Below are positions 1 through 12,079 of a DNA stretch of 64,000 nucleotides, in pieces. The DNA comes from Gnetum montanum. Taxonomy: Eukaryota; Streptophyta; Gnetopsida; Gnetales; Gnetaceae. Position 1 is the first letter of the stretch; each line of letters starts with the position of its first letter. Position numbers and translations under genes: made by a program. Where the stretch lies: contig MNCI01004786.1 in assembly GCA_015680685.1 (NCBI GenBank), positions 305,363-369,362 on the forward strand, in the 5' to 3' direction. The notes beneath the pieces were generated by a model. That model ran no database searches, was not told the DNA's origin, and saw only the letters and a program-made list of their open reading frames with translations.

Positions 1-837
1 TCATCTATGGCTGCACGATTTGTACAACAACAAATCGTAAATAGGTTTGGTCTGCCACGTGCACTCATCTTTGATAATGGAACACATTTTATGAGTGCAA
101 CCTTTCACAAGTTGATGTAACACTTAGGGGTTGAACATAAATTAATCACACCTTATCACCCCCAAGCTAATGGCCAAGACAAGGTCACTAATTAGGAGAT
201 TATGAGAATATTAACAAGAATAATTAGCAAATTTATGTGAGATTGGAGCATGAAACTGAACGACACTCTCTGGGTGTACCTCTCCACTTGGAAACTCCCC
301 ACAGGATACTCTCCCTATGAGCTAGTATACGGAAAAATTCCAAAGCTCCTAGTACAAACTGAGCTCCGTACACTATCCATGGCTTGTGACCTCCACCTTG
401 TTCTCGACCTAGCACAAAAACAAAGATTGGCAGCTCTAAACGTGCTAGACAAGAATAGATTGGTTGCTCTATCATCAAATGAGTTGCACAAGGCACATAA
501 TAAACAACTTCATGACTTAAGAATTTGAAGGGTTAAGTACCAACTAGGAGACAAGGTCCTTTACTAGAACCCCACACATGTACCGCAACGTACAAAATTT
601 CAAACACTATGGGAAGGACCCTACATTATTCATATGACCTTTCCCTCAGGAGCCATGAAAATATACAAGCCTAAAAGCCCTAATAAGAGATTACTGATCA
701 ATGTGCAACAAACCAAACCCTTCCATGAACCAAGAATAGCTAGTGCAAATTACACCTCTGATAACAGACAACCACGCTCCTTATTTCGGATCTCTCCCAT
801 GCAATTCAGTCATGGGGGAGATGGCCACCTGTGCTAA
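1..837 (+). pseudogene. Integrase C-terminal half (element A)
   Basis: Frame 1 reads as an rve-type integrase core from about its middle to the pol end. The second catalytic Asp is present in FDNGTHF (codon 73-75). The Glu expected in the NGQAE motif reads Lys (181-183). After it come the TPYHPQANG block, the LPTGYSPYELVYG block, and the GPY/F-like stretch FQTLWEGPYII. There is no chromodomain. Stops interrupt the frame at L-M-stop-H (Gln in element E), at N-stop-E, and near KFM-stop-D, but no frameshift is visible. The frame ends in HGGDGHLC-stop, the same pol terminus as in elements B and E. Integrase would join cDNA ends to host DNA; this copy cannot. Confidence 0.85.
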
Positions 838-2730
838 TAAATTGGGGCCCTCAGTTCTTTTAATTTTTTATTTTACACATTTTTTTTTACAAATTTCTTT
901 AACTTTTCTTGTTTTTGTTTTACAACATTGTTCATACTTTTCCATTTCTTGTGTGTGTTATCCATCTTGTAAGTTTGTCACCCAGTAAGTGTTCTTAATG
1001 ATGGTATGAACTATTTTTCTATTGGTTGCTAATGTTTGGTTTTTACCTTTAAGTCATGAAGTTGATACTAAGGTATGGTTCTTTTGATATGACAGGCAAT
1101 GAGTCCACTTCATCCATACATCCACAAATTTCTATGATCTCTCTCGGCTTGGAAATGTACAGTCCCTTTCTTCAAAATAACAAGAACTATAACAAATCAG
1201 TGACTAGGCATTTCTCAAACTAAGGAAGGACTCAAGGATTGAAAAGGGTGTGGCTTCAAGGGAACTTGATGCATTTGTGTTGGCCATTCTCTTGGGTTCT
1301 TGGATGTTTTCTTCTTGATTTTTCTTACCGTTTCGATGTTACTTAATTATCGGGAAGCTGAGCAAATAAAAACAACAAAGTCTTTGCATGGTGTGGTTCT
1401 CACGCATAAACACATAAAACAAAAAAAAAACACACACACACACACACTCACACAAATAGTGAGAATTCAAAGCACACCCCTTAGATGAAGTAATCATTTG
1501 GGCTACAAGCACTGGTTATGGAACTAAAATAAAAATGTTCCCTCTAACTAAGGCCCTTGTCGTTTCCCATTCTCTCCTCTTTTGTTTCGTTGGAATGGTG
1601 GTGGCTCTTTGGGAAGGCATTCTTGTTACTTCAAGTGGATGGATTGGCCAAATGCATTAATGCGAAGTCACTGGATGTGGTTTGTTGAGGCCGAACTTGG
1701 AATGGGATCTACTAAGTCACATTAATCATTGAAATACACGTGGGGCTATACACCACCTTGTTCTTGGGATTCCATTCCAGTCTCTTCTCTTCATCCTTCT
1801 CTCCATTGTTCACCTCATTATCGGTTGTATCATTAGTATATATTTTGGTTGACACATTGTTTTCTTTTTGGTAAATTCTTGTGGTTAAGACTTTAACTAT
1901 TATCCCAAATGAAATTCCTAGAGCCTATGGACTCTTCGAATGTGGGTTTGTCAGGGCATTAGGGGCATGAGCCTACTTTGGGGAGGACCCACTGACATTC
2001 CTATTTGGTGCATCAGTTAAATTATTTCCCTTAACATTTTTGCAATAAACTTAATTTTGTTCATTTCCATCTTGACATCCATTTCATTGATGTTATAGTT
2101 GTCTTTTTCTCCATCTTTCTTGTTCTTTATTCTTTCTCCATTCTATTGCTACCAGAGGTTTGCTCTTATTCATGAGGGTTTGGACCCAATTTTTTTCGAT
2201 TTTCTCCTAACCCCTACACCTTCGGTAGCCACTATGATATCTCCAGACTCGTATTAGCCATACCACAACTTAGCTAATGGACCTTTCACTGAAGCAAGGT
2301 ATCAACTACATTGTGATTTATTTACCCTTGCTAATATAAAGACTGTGTTATGTTTGTAGATGGCAATCATTAAACAATGAATTGAATCTAGAGGGAACAC
2401 TTGGAATGGATCGGTGCTGAAGTAGCTATGCAAAGAACGAGATGGATGGCATGCTTATGGATAGACAACAAAAGGTGAAACCTTGGCGTTGGCAGCAGCA
2501 GACTTCTTCTCTCTTCTCTCTTCTCTCTTAGCTGCCAAATAAGGCCTGATGTCAAATGTATAAAGTGTTCACTCTTATTGTCGTGAACATCAGTTTTGTT
2601 TTATTCTGTAATGATGATCTGTTCACATGTCATCCCATTCACCATTAGTTCCATTTGAGTCAATAATCCCATACCGTTCCAATATTTTGTAAGGAACTCA
2701 AGGATGAGTTTTTATTCAATTATGGGGGCA
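838..2730 (+). other. Long 3' non-coding tail of element A with PPT
   Basis: About 1.9 kb between the pol stop and the 3' LTR contains no credible ORF. It aligns by eye with the tails of E (21279-22917) and B (59871-61779), sharing blocks around GTCTTTGCATGGTGTGG, CTCTAACTAAGGCCCTT and GAGCCTACTTTGGGGAGGA. It ends in a TATGGGGGCA polypurine tract directly before the LTR. A (CA)n run lies at about 1430-1455 inside a hairpin loop, and a CTTCTCT repeat at about 2505-2530. Confidence 0.75.
1390..1541 (+). other. Conserved two-hairpin block in tail of element A
   Basis: Hairpin 1 pairs GGTGTG plus TTCTCAC (1390-1403) with GTGAGAA (1459-1465) plus CACACC (1473-1478) across an A/CA-rich loop. Hairpin 2 pairs GGAAC (1520-1524) with GTTCC (1537-1541). 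The same pair of hairpins recurs in E, B and, altered but still paired, in I. I infer a conserved RNA structure; the function is unknown. Confidence 0.6.
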
Positions 2731-3531
2731 TGATGGGACACAATATTGCGGTCACCACGATATCGCATCCCCCGTGATATCGCGTACGCGATATCACAGT
2801 GCGTCGCCAAATCTATAAATAATAGGCAGTTCTCCCTTGTTTCTAAATTTAGGCCTAGACCGTAGTGAAACTCTGGTAGTTTTACCTCTCTAGAGATAGA
2901 ATAATTTCCATGTGCCTGCAGTAGGAGCTCCAAAGTGAATGGATCTTTATTTGAGCAAATATTGTACCTGAGTACAAGTTTGTGTAAGGAAATAAAGACG
3001 AACTTCTTGGATAAACCTTGCAATGCATGGACTAAGCTAAATAGGATTTATTTATTGTTCATCATTTAAATGCTTTATTAGTTAATTAAATCTCTCTCAA
3101 CCCTTCTCTCATAGTTAAGTGCATTCAGTACGACTACTTCAAGCATGTGCATTACGCTTGGTAATCCCAACAACGAATAGCATTTGGTAATCCCAAAGGT
3201 TGCATTGGTTCAGGGTGTGAATGGTAAGTGGGAATGGATACTGATGCTAGGTTAATTAAGACTTAGTTAGTTAAAGTTAGTTAATTAGTCTCTTCACCCT
3301 TTACCTCATTAGCATAGGAGATAAAAATATAAAAGATATAAAAATCACATACCTCATACTTACTTAACCATACAACCGTGACAAATACAAGTAAGTTTGG
3401 GAAGACAACGAACGATTAACCTTAAGTGTTCCATAAGGCATGTAGGCACTTAGTCTACGGAGTTCGACTGGATCGAGCATGCAATGCTCGTATTCATATG
3501 GTTGAGTGTAGGGGTAGCTTGCCACTCATCA
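2731..3531 (+). repeat. 3' LTR of element A
   Basis: 801 bp, starting TGATGGGAC right after the polypurine tract and ending CTCATCA. It contains a U3 palindrome (2774-2797), TATAAAT (2814-2820), AATAAAG polyadenylation-like sequence, and a twin TTGGTAATCCCAA repeat (3158 and 3184). A U5 hairpin has arms ACTTAC (3358-3363) and GTAAGT (3391-3396). Its AACCATAC loop (3366-3373) faces ATATGGTT (3496-3503) near the terminus, a G-to-A decay of GTATGGTT. Confidence 0.9.
2774..2820 (+). promoter_or_regulatory. U3 palindrome plus TATA box (element A)
   Basis: 2774-2797 is a perfect 24-bp palindrome with half-site GTGATATCGCGT. TATAAAT begins at 2814, exactly 16 bp after the palindrome ends. The same 16-bp spacing separates unrelated palindromes from TATA in E and I. 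Confidence 0.7.
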
Positions 3532-4929
3532 AAGAGAGTGAAAAAGAAAAAAAATATGTGTCATAAATAAAGCTCCTCCCTTGGACAAAGCACCAAGTGA
3601 TGTTACTCTTTGCAACTATGATAGTCTTATGGTTGTCTGTTGATGGTATGAAATGATGCGATGTCACTACAAGATGGTGTGGACTTGGTTTGAATCTTGG
3701 GAAGAAGGACTCATGATTATTTAACCATTAATAACACACAAAGTTTCATTGTGACCATGGTAAATTACCTCATGTTTCAATTTCTGCAATCCATCTCATC
3801 CCGTGGTTCGAGTGATCATAACTTGTGGTTTTATATCACATAGAGTTATTATCTCAATTCAGTGGTTTTAACATGTGTGTTTTGTTTCAAAGGTATGCAT
3901 TGCATTTGATCCCTTTAGTGCCTATGGACATTTTTAGATGTGATTAGACAAGGGCATCATAGGCTAGAGCTTGCTTTGGGAAGGACCTACTTGTGTAACT
4001 TTTGTGACCTGTACTTATTGGACATAACCACATCATTTTTTCACCTTCCAAGCACTCTATTGTTATATTTTTTTCATTTCCCTTATCCTATCATTTATCT
4101 ATCCATCACCTCAATTTCAATGCCTTTTTCTTGATCATTCTAGTGCTTTTCACATCATTGACTCCACCTTATCACACTTTTGGTGCCTCAAACTGATTTT
4201 TCCACTTCCCTAGATTGATGGACTTAACTTCAAACCTTCCAACCCATCATAGAGCTTTAGCCATGCTTAGTTTCCCCATTTAGTGAAAATCCATAAACCC
4301 CAATGTTGCCTACTTGATGTCAAGTCCAATGCGACATCATGTATCCAATGTTAGGTCATATAAAAAGTATATATATGATCCCCATGGTACACAAACATCA
4401 TTTTCATCATCTTATACTAGGGGAGTTGTTTAAAGTTTCTCTCATGACTTAGAGCTTTGTGCACTCATCTTCCACTTGCAATATTTGGCTCTCCACTGCT
4501 TCAAGTTTTGTACCATTTGAACCTACTTGAACCTAGAGTGTTCAAGTTAGTCACTGGTGGGGGGGGGGTGTGTGTGAAACTTGCACCAAACTACTGAAAT
4601 TTGCTATTGCTTAGAGAGGATTTTAAGGGTAAGAGTGTTAAAAAATTTAAGCATTATCATGAAAAATCATTTGTATTAATGCCAAAAACTTAAATTCTTC
4701 CACGCAAGGAACCATAACAATCATTAAAAGCCATACATAAGGTAAAAGAAACCAATTGCAAAGGGTTGTGAGAGACGATAAACACTTTTTGGGGATTTTT
4801 CTTGAAAATTTTTCTAACTCTGTGATCATATGCATTAAGAACTTAATGAACTAAGGTAACAAGTAAGGTATAAACTGATTAATGAGAAGAACATAGCCTT
4901 AGTAATACTTGATCTTTGCTTGATTATAG
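3532..4929 (+). other. Non-coding leader before extra ORF (element F), possible internal promoter
   Basis: No credible ORF is present. At about 4300-4375 there is a block with GATGTCAAG, GTATCCAATGT and a TATA-like run (CATATAAAAAGTATATATA). GTATCCAA is the reverse complement of TTGGATAC in F's own U3 (about 7835). The sequence GATTATAG directly before the ATG at 4930 looks like an intron acceptor. A spliced or internally promoted transcript for the extra ORF is inferred, not shown. Confidence 0.4.
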
Positions 4930-7617
4930 ATGGCCCCAAAAAGAGGTGCATAGGGTGAAGCCTCGCAAAGAGTAGCTAAGAATCTACGAGGTGGCCAATG
5001 CCAACAAGAAGAACATGCTATTGGACAGCTGGTCCAAGGGGAGGCTATAGAACCATAGGCTCCCATATAGGGACAATGTCTCACGTTGCCTCCTAATTGC
5101 CTTACTACCATTCTAGAAAATTCCATGTTGACCTTGGTCATTGTGGAAATGAATTTCAGCCCATTCATGGAGTTTGCTCCACAAGCAATTTAGACACAAC
5201 TTAAGGCATCTCCATTGTGGCCCATTCTATTAAACAATGGCAAATGGTACCTAGGTGAAACTCATCAATTCTAGCACAATAAAGATGAGTGTACCACCGT
5301 AAACATTTGTGGAGTCAAAGTTTCTTTTTCAGTCAAAGCTATTACTATGACTCTCAATTTGCCAAATGAAGGGGCTAAGGTAGCCCACCTATTAACCAAA
5401 TCTAACCTTGAGACTAAGAAATTGTGGCTAAAAAGGGTGTACAACAAGGAGGATAAAAAATATAATGAAATAACTTTGGAAGAGAGGATGTATTTCAAGA
5501 TTGGGACTTACCACTTATTTCCTACAAAAGGGCTCAATCAAATCTCAACATATGCAGCCAGGGGAAGTGCTATTTTAATGGGTCAATTTGGGGCCAGTCT
5601 TCCCCAATTTTACTTTATGAAAATCCAATTATGGTTTGAAGAAAAGAAGGTAGGGAAACCAATACTTCCATTCCCTTGCTTAATCAGAAGGCCATGCAAG
5701 CATGTTGGGATACTGGGATATATGAATGATATCCCTAGGAAGGGTCAAAACACCTTCTTCACTAAACCCCTAAAACCTACAACACTAAGAAAAGATCTTG
5801 GTGAAGAAAAAGAATTAGAGAAGGAGGAAGCACTAGAAGTAGAAACACAATGTGAGCCTCAACAACACCCACAAACATAAGCTCCACCACCATCGCTGTC
5901 ATAAGATTACAAGCCCTCAATAAGCCATTTACAAAAGATCACTGAAGCTATCAGTTGGGGAAGTAGGAACGAGTCTAATTTCTTCAAAGTGATGGATGAT
6001 GTTGTACAACCCATAGTTTTAGTTAATCTAACATGGGGGGAGATCTCACTACAATCAAGAGAAGAAGGATCCCAATGGTCATGAAAAATCTCTAGGAATG
6101 TTGCATCCTTCTAGGTAACGCTTGAAATGGGAGAAGGTGCCATAGTTGTGGTATTGCAACATAAGAATGTGGTAGGTGTAGTAGAAGTAATCACAAACCA
6201 TATTAAGGAATCATTGAAGGTTCTTGTTGTGTCCTTGGTAGATTTAATGGGAACTAGAGATGCATAGATGCTGGTTGAGACCTCAATGACTCCTGTGGTG
6301 CATGAGTATGTGCTTGATTGACTGCTACACATGGAGCAAGTGATGAATACCTTGTTTGACATTTCTAGTGATGTCACTACAACATAGTCAGACCTCATCA
6401 CCACAAAAGGAAATTTGGTCATGGATGAAGTTAGGGCAAAGCATGTGGAAGTTGAAGTACAGAGATTGCAATAAGAGTTGGTTGCCTTGAGAGTTGAATG
6501 ATGGGATCTTATCCAATTTGTTGCACCTGACTAGCTTGAGTAATTTAAGATGGAGTAGTTGACCAGCCTAACAAAGGAGAACATAGCTACTGAATAAGAA
6601 AAGGAGAAGGTGGTCTAGAATGCCTCTACTGCTGATGCATAATACCATGTGTACAAAAAGGCATTGACTGCTACACAAGAAGAAAACAAGCAGCTCGCTA
6701 CAGAGAACTCAAGGTTAATCACAATTGAGAAGCAAAAGAACATTCTTGATGAGAGCATCCATTAGTTGAGAGAAAAACTGGTAAGGCTGAACTAGGATAT
6801 TAACAAATTAGCCAGAGAGAATAGAACCCTCTCAATGGAGGAGGTTTGTGCTATTCGTTAGAAGCTAGCAATTGAAATTAGTGCATGGAAAAATGAGGCC
6901 AAAAAGCATGAGAAATTAAAGGAACACTTCTACAACCAAGTAGGCATGTACAAGCAGATAAATGAAAAAGAGATCTAGATGGACAAAGCCTACATTAGCT
7001 CCTTGTCAGCCAAGAATCCTGAGTGGTAGCCCATCCTGGATCACTATGCCTTGGTCCATCAAGCAGAAGTTAAGAATAAAGACTTGCAAATAGAAGATTT
7101 TAAAGAATGCATGGCATTTGCTAACCTTAGATATGCCAACCTTGCCATGTTAATAATGGGTTGGCCTTGGAACAAGTTGGAAAAATAGGTAGCAACCACT
7201 TATTCATTATATGAGAAAGAGTTTGTCAATTGGAAAGATGCGTTGCAAAAGGTGCATGTGGAAAAATTAGAATTGGCAGTGGTAAAAGCTAGCTACCAAG
7301 GAAAAAAGGACATAGCCTCAAACCTAGCTAGAAGATTAACAAATTATCACAAACTCAAAGAAAAAGCTAGGACATTTAAGGAGGAATGATGGTAGTTTGT
7401 GGCTTGGTATGTGAAGGCTAATCAGATGTTCCTGCAATTACCATGTCCTTGGGATGTACTAGCACCAGCACACATTGGCTTAGTAGCCTAAATAGTACAT
7501 AACCCAAGGACAGAAAAGGAGAAGTTGTAGGCATTGCTAAATTGTTACAAATTTTAAAAGCTTGACAACAAAGGGAAGCAACTAATGGAGGAGCCATCAC
7601 CTTTGGGCACCACATGA
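4930..7617 (+). pseudogene. Extra ORF downstream of pol: plant-transposon-type domain plus coiled coil (element F)
   Basis: Frame 1 can be followed without a single frameshift for 896 codons, from ATG (MAPKRGA) to TGA, despite about 30 nonsense codons, mostly TAG and TAA. The first third (about codons 70-270) contains KWYLGE, LEERMYFKIGTYHLFPTKGL, ISTYAARGSAILMGQFGASL and LPFPCLIRRPCKHVGI. This resembles the putative plant transposon protein domain found in extra ORFs of Ty3/gypsy elements. The second half is strongly coiled coil (EENKQLATENSRL, LREKL, KLARENRTLSMEE). It ends with LPCPWDVLAPAHIG, which element I's ORF also has (LPCPWDVTILAHIG). It lies between pol and the 3' LTR, the place of env-like or additional ORFs in Athila/Tat elements. 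Function is unknown; no signal peptide or membrane span is visible. Confidence 0.75.
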
Positions 7618-7804
7618 GCTTCCCAATTTTTGTCTTGTAATAATGTGTTCTATTTTTTGTATACACCACTATGACATGCAAGAGTCAATTGTTTTGCTTA
7701 TTATTAAGTTAGTCAATAATCCCATACCTTCTTAATATTTTGTAAAGAAATTGTTCCTCATTTTGTTTAACTCAAGGACAAGTTTTCATTTAGTTGTGGG
7801 GGTA

Positions 7805-8632
7805 TGATGAATCATGGTTTATTAGGCCTTGATGTTGGATACCTGATGTAAGGGTTAGGAAGAAATGTCGGATACCCGATGTCACCTCCTCTATGTTGGC
7901 CTATAAATATAGCACTTGGGTGCATAGAGAATAGTAGTAGAATTTCAATTTTAATTCTCAGTTTTTGCTAGCCTTTCTTAGAGTCTTGTTATTCCCAGTG
8001 TATGCCTGCAGTGTGATGTTTGTAATTGTATGGTGCCTTTGTTTGAGTGTGACTTACTTGGACATATTACATAATTAGTAATAAAGATCGAGATTACTTT
8101 CATCATTTCAGCATACACTTAGTTTATTATTGCTTTTAGTTGTTAATTATTTATTCTTTCCTTTAGTTAACATTTCCATTTATTACTATTTACTATTCTT
8201 GTTATTAAGCGGAATGCGTACGCCTTAATCACAAGCGTTTAATGGAATTACTTGGTAATCCAGCAGTGTATTGTTTGGCACAACTAGTTGGCAATCCCAG
8301 AAGTAGTCTCATGAAGTCCAAGACATATACAGATGATTAAGAGTAGATACTCATTGCACATAGGCTAGTTTAGATCTTGTTTTCCATTATTCATTAGCTT
8401 AATCAATTTATCCCTTTATCATCGTTAGGAGCAAAGTAGAATTAGACAACATCATACGCCTCACTTTATCATCATTAGGAGAAAACTAGAACTAATCTAT
8501 TAAAACACATTTGACAACATTAAATAATTAATCACATGCATTAAATTAAGTAATTAATCTTAATCAAATTTTTAGGTTGTGACACATACATTGCTTGGAT
8601 GATATGTTTACAAACAATAAATTTATTCATCA
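7805..8632 (+). repeat. 3' LTR of element F
   Basis: It starts TGATGAATC after GTTGTGGGGGTA and probably ends at TTCATCA (8632). U3 repeats GGATACC-type motifs, including TCGG-ATAC-CCGA (7868-7879), before TATAAAT (7902-7908). TTGGTAATCC and TTGGCAATCCC repeats lie near 8250-8300. The right edge is uncertain because no second copy is in the window. Confidence 0.6.
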
Positions 8633-8870
8633 CTATAACTTTTATATCCTTTCATTTAGAGTTTTTTTATTTTTCAATCTTTAAATCCTAAACTTATTTA
8701 TGCATCTTAAGGTTTAAATTTAGGCAAATCTTAAAATCTTTTATTTTAAGAAAATAGAAGACTTTGACTCTTTAATCTAAAATCCATAAACTTTTCAACA
8801 TTGATTAATGTAATAGATAAAGTGTTGCATCATAACATTATCATTTTTAATCCCTATGAGCATTTTAGCA
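8633..8870. other. Unassigned AT-rich gap
   Basis: I see no ORF, repeat or LTR signature here. It lies between the probable end of F's LTR and the repeat copy that may be G's 5' LTR. Weak similarity to the flank at 48910-48945 suggests the G repeat may extend a little into this stretch. Confidence 0.4.
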
Positions 8871-9332
8871 TGTCCCCTTGGGTTTTGGCTTATATTTAGA
8901 GCCAAAAGGCAAAGTGTGGTTCTTGAAGTAGCAAAGGGGGAAAGGAGGGGGAATGTGGGTGGGCTAGGGGAGATTTTGTATGTTGACTACACTAATGGTT
9001 TGATGCATCCTCCTTATAGGTTTGGTTCCCCTACCCTTGCCTCTTGAGTGTCTTGGATCTAGTTGGGCTATGTTGATGAGCCTTCATTAATACCAAGGCA
9101 TTAATGAACCCTTTTAATTCCTGCATGAAAACTATAAATACCTATGGTGAGTTCTTACACACAAAAAGTTAATACTTAGTCAATGTTTTTGAGCTTATGG
9201 TATTTGGTTGCGTGAAGAGTTCTTCCTCCCTTAGATAAGTTGATTTCCCTCCTTGTTTGAGTGTATTTTGAGTCATTCCTTTTACAAGTACCGCTAGATT
9301 CTGTCATAGTACTACCATGCTTACATAGCCTA
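8871..9332 (+). repeat. Candidate 5' LTR of element G (left copy of 450-bp repeat)
   Basis: It aligns by eye with 48946-49395 through many shared blocks: TGTCCCCTTGG/TGTTTCCTTGG, GTGTCTTGGATC/GTATCTTGGATC, GAGCCTTCATTAA/GAGCCTTTGTTGA, AAGTTGATTTCC, CATGCTTACATAGCC/CATGCTTATGTAGCC. It contains CTATAAATACC. No convincing tRNA-Asp PBS follows, so it could be a different dispersed repeat. Confidence 0.45.
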
Positions 9333-10499
9333 AAACCATTTGGTCAACACAAAGTCCAATGTTTATGCAGTGAATATTTTGCAATTGATGCCTTGAACAT
9401 TAAAAAGCTAAAAACATTATAAAATATTAAAAAAATAAAAATATTTATTTATTTCTTATTTTTATAAGTTGTGACAATTCAACCTTACCTAAGGAGATCA
9501 CAACTATACAACATGGTGTTGGGCCATCAAGGTTGTAACTAAGAGCCATTTTATTTCATTTCATGTGTGGTGTTAGATCTATCCCCAGGAGGGCTTATAA
9601 TGCATGTGTGTTTATTGTTGTTTTGTTCGTTATAATTATAAAATACATAAAAATTATAAAATATAAAATTATAAATATTCTCTTGTCTCTCCCATTATGG
9701 CGACACAAGTTTGAATTGTATTATATATATTATGGTATCTTTTCTATTTCTTGAACAAAATGGCATACACAAGTGTTCTTAGTAATCCACTCAACATCGT
9801 CTTTGAAGCTTACAACCAAATCACATCATGATTCAAATAATATATCCATTGCTCTAAAATCAGCTAGTTCCCTATCATTGGCATTGTTGTTAGGGGGGAT
9901 GTTGGTGAATTGCTTGGAATACTTATATAATCCTAATTTTAATTTTAATTTAAACCTGATGTGTGTTTCTTCACATTGTGTGCAGGTTTTGAACAAATGT
10001 GAGATGGTGGATGATGTTAACGGTCTACTAGAGACCTCAACAAAACTACCAAAATGATAAGGGTTTTATTGTATTTAAACATGTGGATGACTCAACTTTA
10101 CCACTAGTTGTCTTAACTTAAGATCAGAATAAGTAGGGCAAGTAATGTGACTTTCATAGATGTTTCACAAAGGAATTGATCATGGTTACAATAATAGATC
10201 TTAACAAGGTACTAATTAATCTTGGGTTATAGGAATTTCACACATTCTATGTGCCTTTAGAGCCAAAATTTAGCAATTATAAGCCTCAACTGAGAAAAGA
10301 GCTCTAAGATTAGATGGGAAAGAAGGATGTCCATTGTTAATTTTCATCTAATTACTCAAATGAGGAGTAGGGTGAGAAAGTAGATGTCAAAGGCAAAGGA
10401 ACATTCTACCAAGAAGGCCCATGGTTGAGGTTGTTGATTCTAATGTAGCTTGAACCTATGAGAATGATCTTTTCCCTAGGTTCGAGTATCTCCATCTAT
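9333..10499. other. Leader region of element G, no gene seen
   Basis: AT-rich sequence with no supported ORF. TGGTGTTG at 9514 matches the first eight bases of the tRNA-Asp PBS if only C-to-T changes are allowed, but the match fails afterwards. It may be leader sequence before gag. Confidence 0.35.
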
Positions 10500-11580
10500 T
10501 AAGACCATCTAGTGATTATAGTTCCCCTTGGTTCTACTGGGGTGATTATCAAATGCATCAACATGGTTGATATTCCATTATATAGATGATATACTAATGA
10601 TGATCCCCAACTCCATATGCAAGAATTTGATAATGCTTGTTATCTACAAGGGATCATTAGTAAATGGCAAAAGTTATAGTTGTTTCCCTATACTTTCATA
10701 GAGCAAGCAAAAACCTGGTACAAAACTTTCCATCTAAGTCAATCTAAGTGCGAGTAGACATGGTTAAAATCTTTTATACCAAATTCCAAAATTATTTCTA
10801 TATTTTCAACATCTGAAAGAAAATGCCTAGATGGAGGTAAGGAGCTTGTGAATATTTAGACATTGTCATAGAGAGACATCCCAAAATAGTTTACCATTGT
10901 TTGAACCATGGCTTTAGCCAAAGAGAGTAGCTCATGCATATTGTGGATAGCCTAAGGTAGAAGTAAAGGGAGCAAGTAGATATCTGTGCAATGGGCTAAG
11001 TACATAAAAATTCTATGGCCCAAATCAAAGCACTCCTTGGGACTATTGTTAGCATGGAAGGAGAATGAAGAAAATAATAATTATCAAATAAGCATAAATG
11101 TGATTCCATGTGTAGAAAGGAGGTGAAAATCATTGAAGGTATAGCCAAACCTTCTTTTTTTGTTGAGGCCTTAGTGTGTGATCAAGTCAGAACTCACAAA
11201 GCCTTGGCAAACCTTGCCCACTAAGTGGACCAAGTTTGGGAAGTTTTGAACAAGAAAATGATCATTTCCCTAAGGACATTGAGGGTATTGTGGTTGAAGT
11301 AGTGGAAAAAGCATTTGTACCACCTGGATGTAGAAAGAAGTATGAGGGTTGAGGTAAGGAGAAGCTCCCTTCCTCTAAGGGTTTAAGAGAAGGTTTAGAT
11401 TAGGCTTCCTTATCCTCTAGTGATGAGGGTCCTTGCAAGTATTATGTGGATCTTCATGACTTGCAGTGCTGCCCAATCATGGTCCACATGATTAGTGAAA
11501 TGGAACAAGCTAGGATGCCCTTGAATCCCAATTTTGTTAGGAAGCAAACAAGGAGGACTTCCTTATATGGCCTAGCATAC
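10500..11580 (+). pseudogene. Gag remnant (element G)
   Basis: The stretch around 10580-10740 reads NDDPQLHMQEFDNACYLQGI and FIEQAKTWYKTFHL. These match the gag core of B (LQAFHNVC, LIKEAKSWYQSLE) and E. Downstream, near 11434-11472, CKYYVDLHDLQCC matches the unusual Cys-His motif of the group (CX2CX3HX3CC) with its second Cys now Tyr. Many stops and frame changes are present. Gag would form the virus-like particle; this copy is dead. Confidence 0.6.
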
Positions 11581-12079
11581 TATTCTGTAGGTGTATACTT
11601 GTAATCCATGCAATAGTACTAATAATGTCCAACATAAAATCCTTAGGATGCTACTCCATGAGATTTTCCAATGTAATAATAGATGTCATTTCGTCCAAAC
11701 CCTTATTTCATTATTCTTGCCTTAGAAGCTCCTCATCATCAATAGTGGCTTCTAGTACCTCATCTCAAGCAAGGTGGGATCCCTAGTCAACTATCAATAA
11801 GGCCATCCAAATCTTATGATATTGTATACTATTCTAATCTTGCTTCAACCTATGCTATTGGACAATATTACTAAGCTCCTAACTTGGTTGTGAAGCAAAA
11901 TTTGAGATCCCATGGTAAGAGATTTTTTTTGCAAGTGTAGAAATGGGTGCCATGGGGTGGGTCCACTCTTTCCTCTTTCTCATGTGAAGAGGATGATTCT
12001 TTCAGTAGAATAGAATTTTGGGTTCAATAGGTCTATACCATTCCTTGAACATTATCAAAGCAATGCATTTACTTCAAGG

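Larger units (their letters stand above)
1..3531 (+). mobile_element. Element A: 3' part of Athila/Tat-like Ty3/gypsy LTR retrotransposon
   Basis: The window opens inside the integrase of a Ty3/gypsy element. It continues through a long non-coding tail, a polypurine tract and a complete 3' LTR that ends in the CTCATCA shared by this group. Its U3 carries the same GATATC/TACGCG palindromes as element B, so A and B belong to one family. To the right the sequence switches at once to the tail of element F, so A probably inserted into F. The left half lies outside the window, so no target duplication can be checked. Confidence 0.85.
3532..8632 (+). mobile_element. Element F: 3' part of an older LTR retrotransposon with extra ORF
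   Basis: The tail begins abruptly at the end of A's LTR. It contains the group's conserved motif around GAGCTTGCTTTGGGAAGGACC, a 2.7-kb extra ORF, a polypurine tract (GTTGTGGGGGTA) and a 3' LTR. F lacks the U5 hairpin and the GGGGTACC terminus seen in A, B, D, E and I, so it is a more divergent family. Its gag-pol part must lie left of the window, beyond element A. Confidence 0.7.

Noticed and set aside
1428-1455. (CA)n run as an independent microsatellite locus
   Set aside because: It is the variable loop of the conserved tail hairpin, poly(A) or CA in other copies.
2712-3023. 103-codon minus-strand ORF
   Set aside because: It covers the U3 and R of A's LTR and changes with LTR decay; no homologue-like features.
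3158-3196. tRNA-derived or SINE box in the twin TTGGTAATCC repeat
   Set aside because: No A/B box, no cloverleaf, and it is an internal part of every LTR.
4930-7617. Possible reassigned code with TAG/TAA read as Gln
   Set aside because: Gln is also written CAG/CAA in the same frames, TGA stops occur too, catalytic Asp/Glu are lost by G-to-A, and LTR pairs show the same C-to-T decay outside coding sequence.
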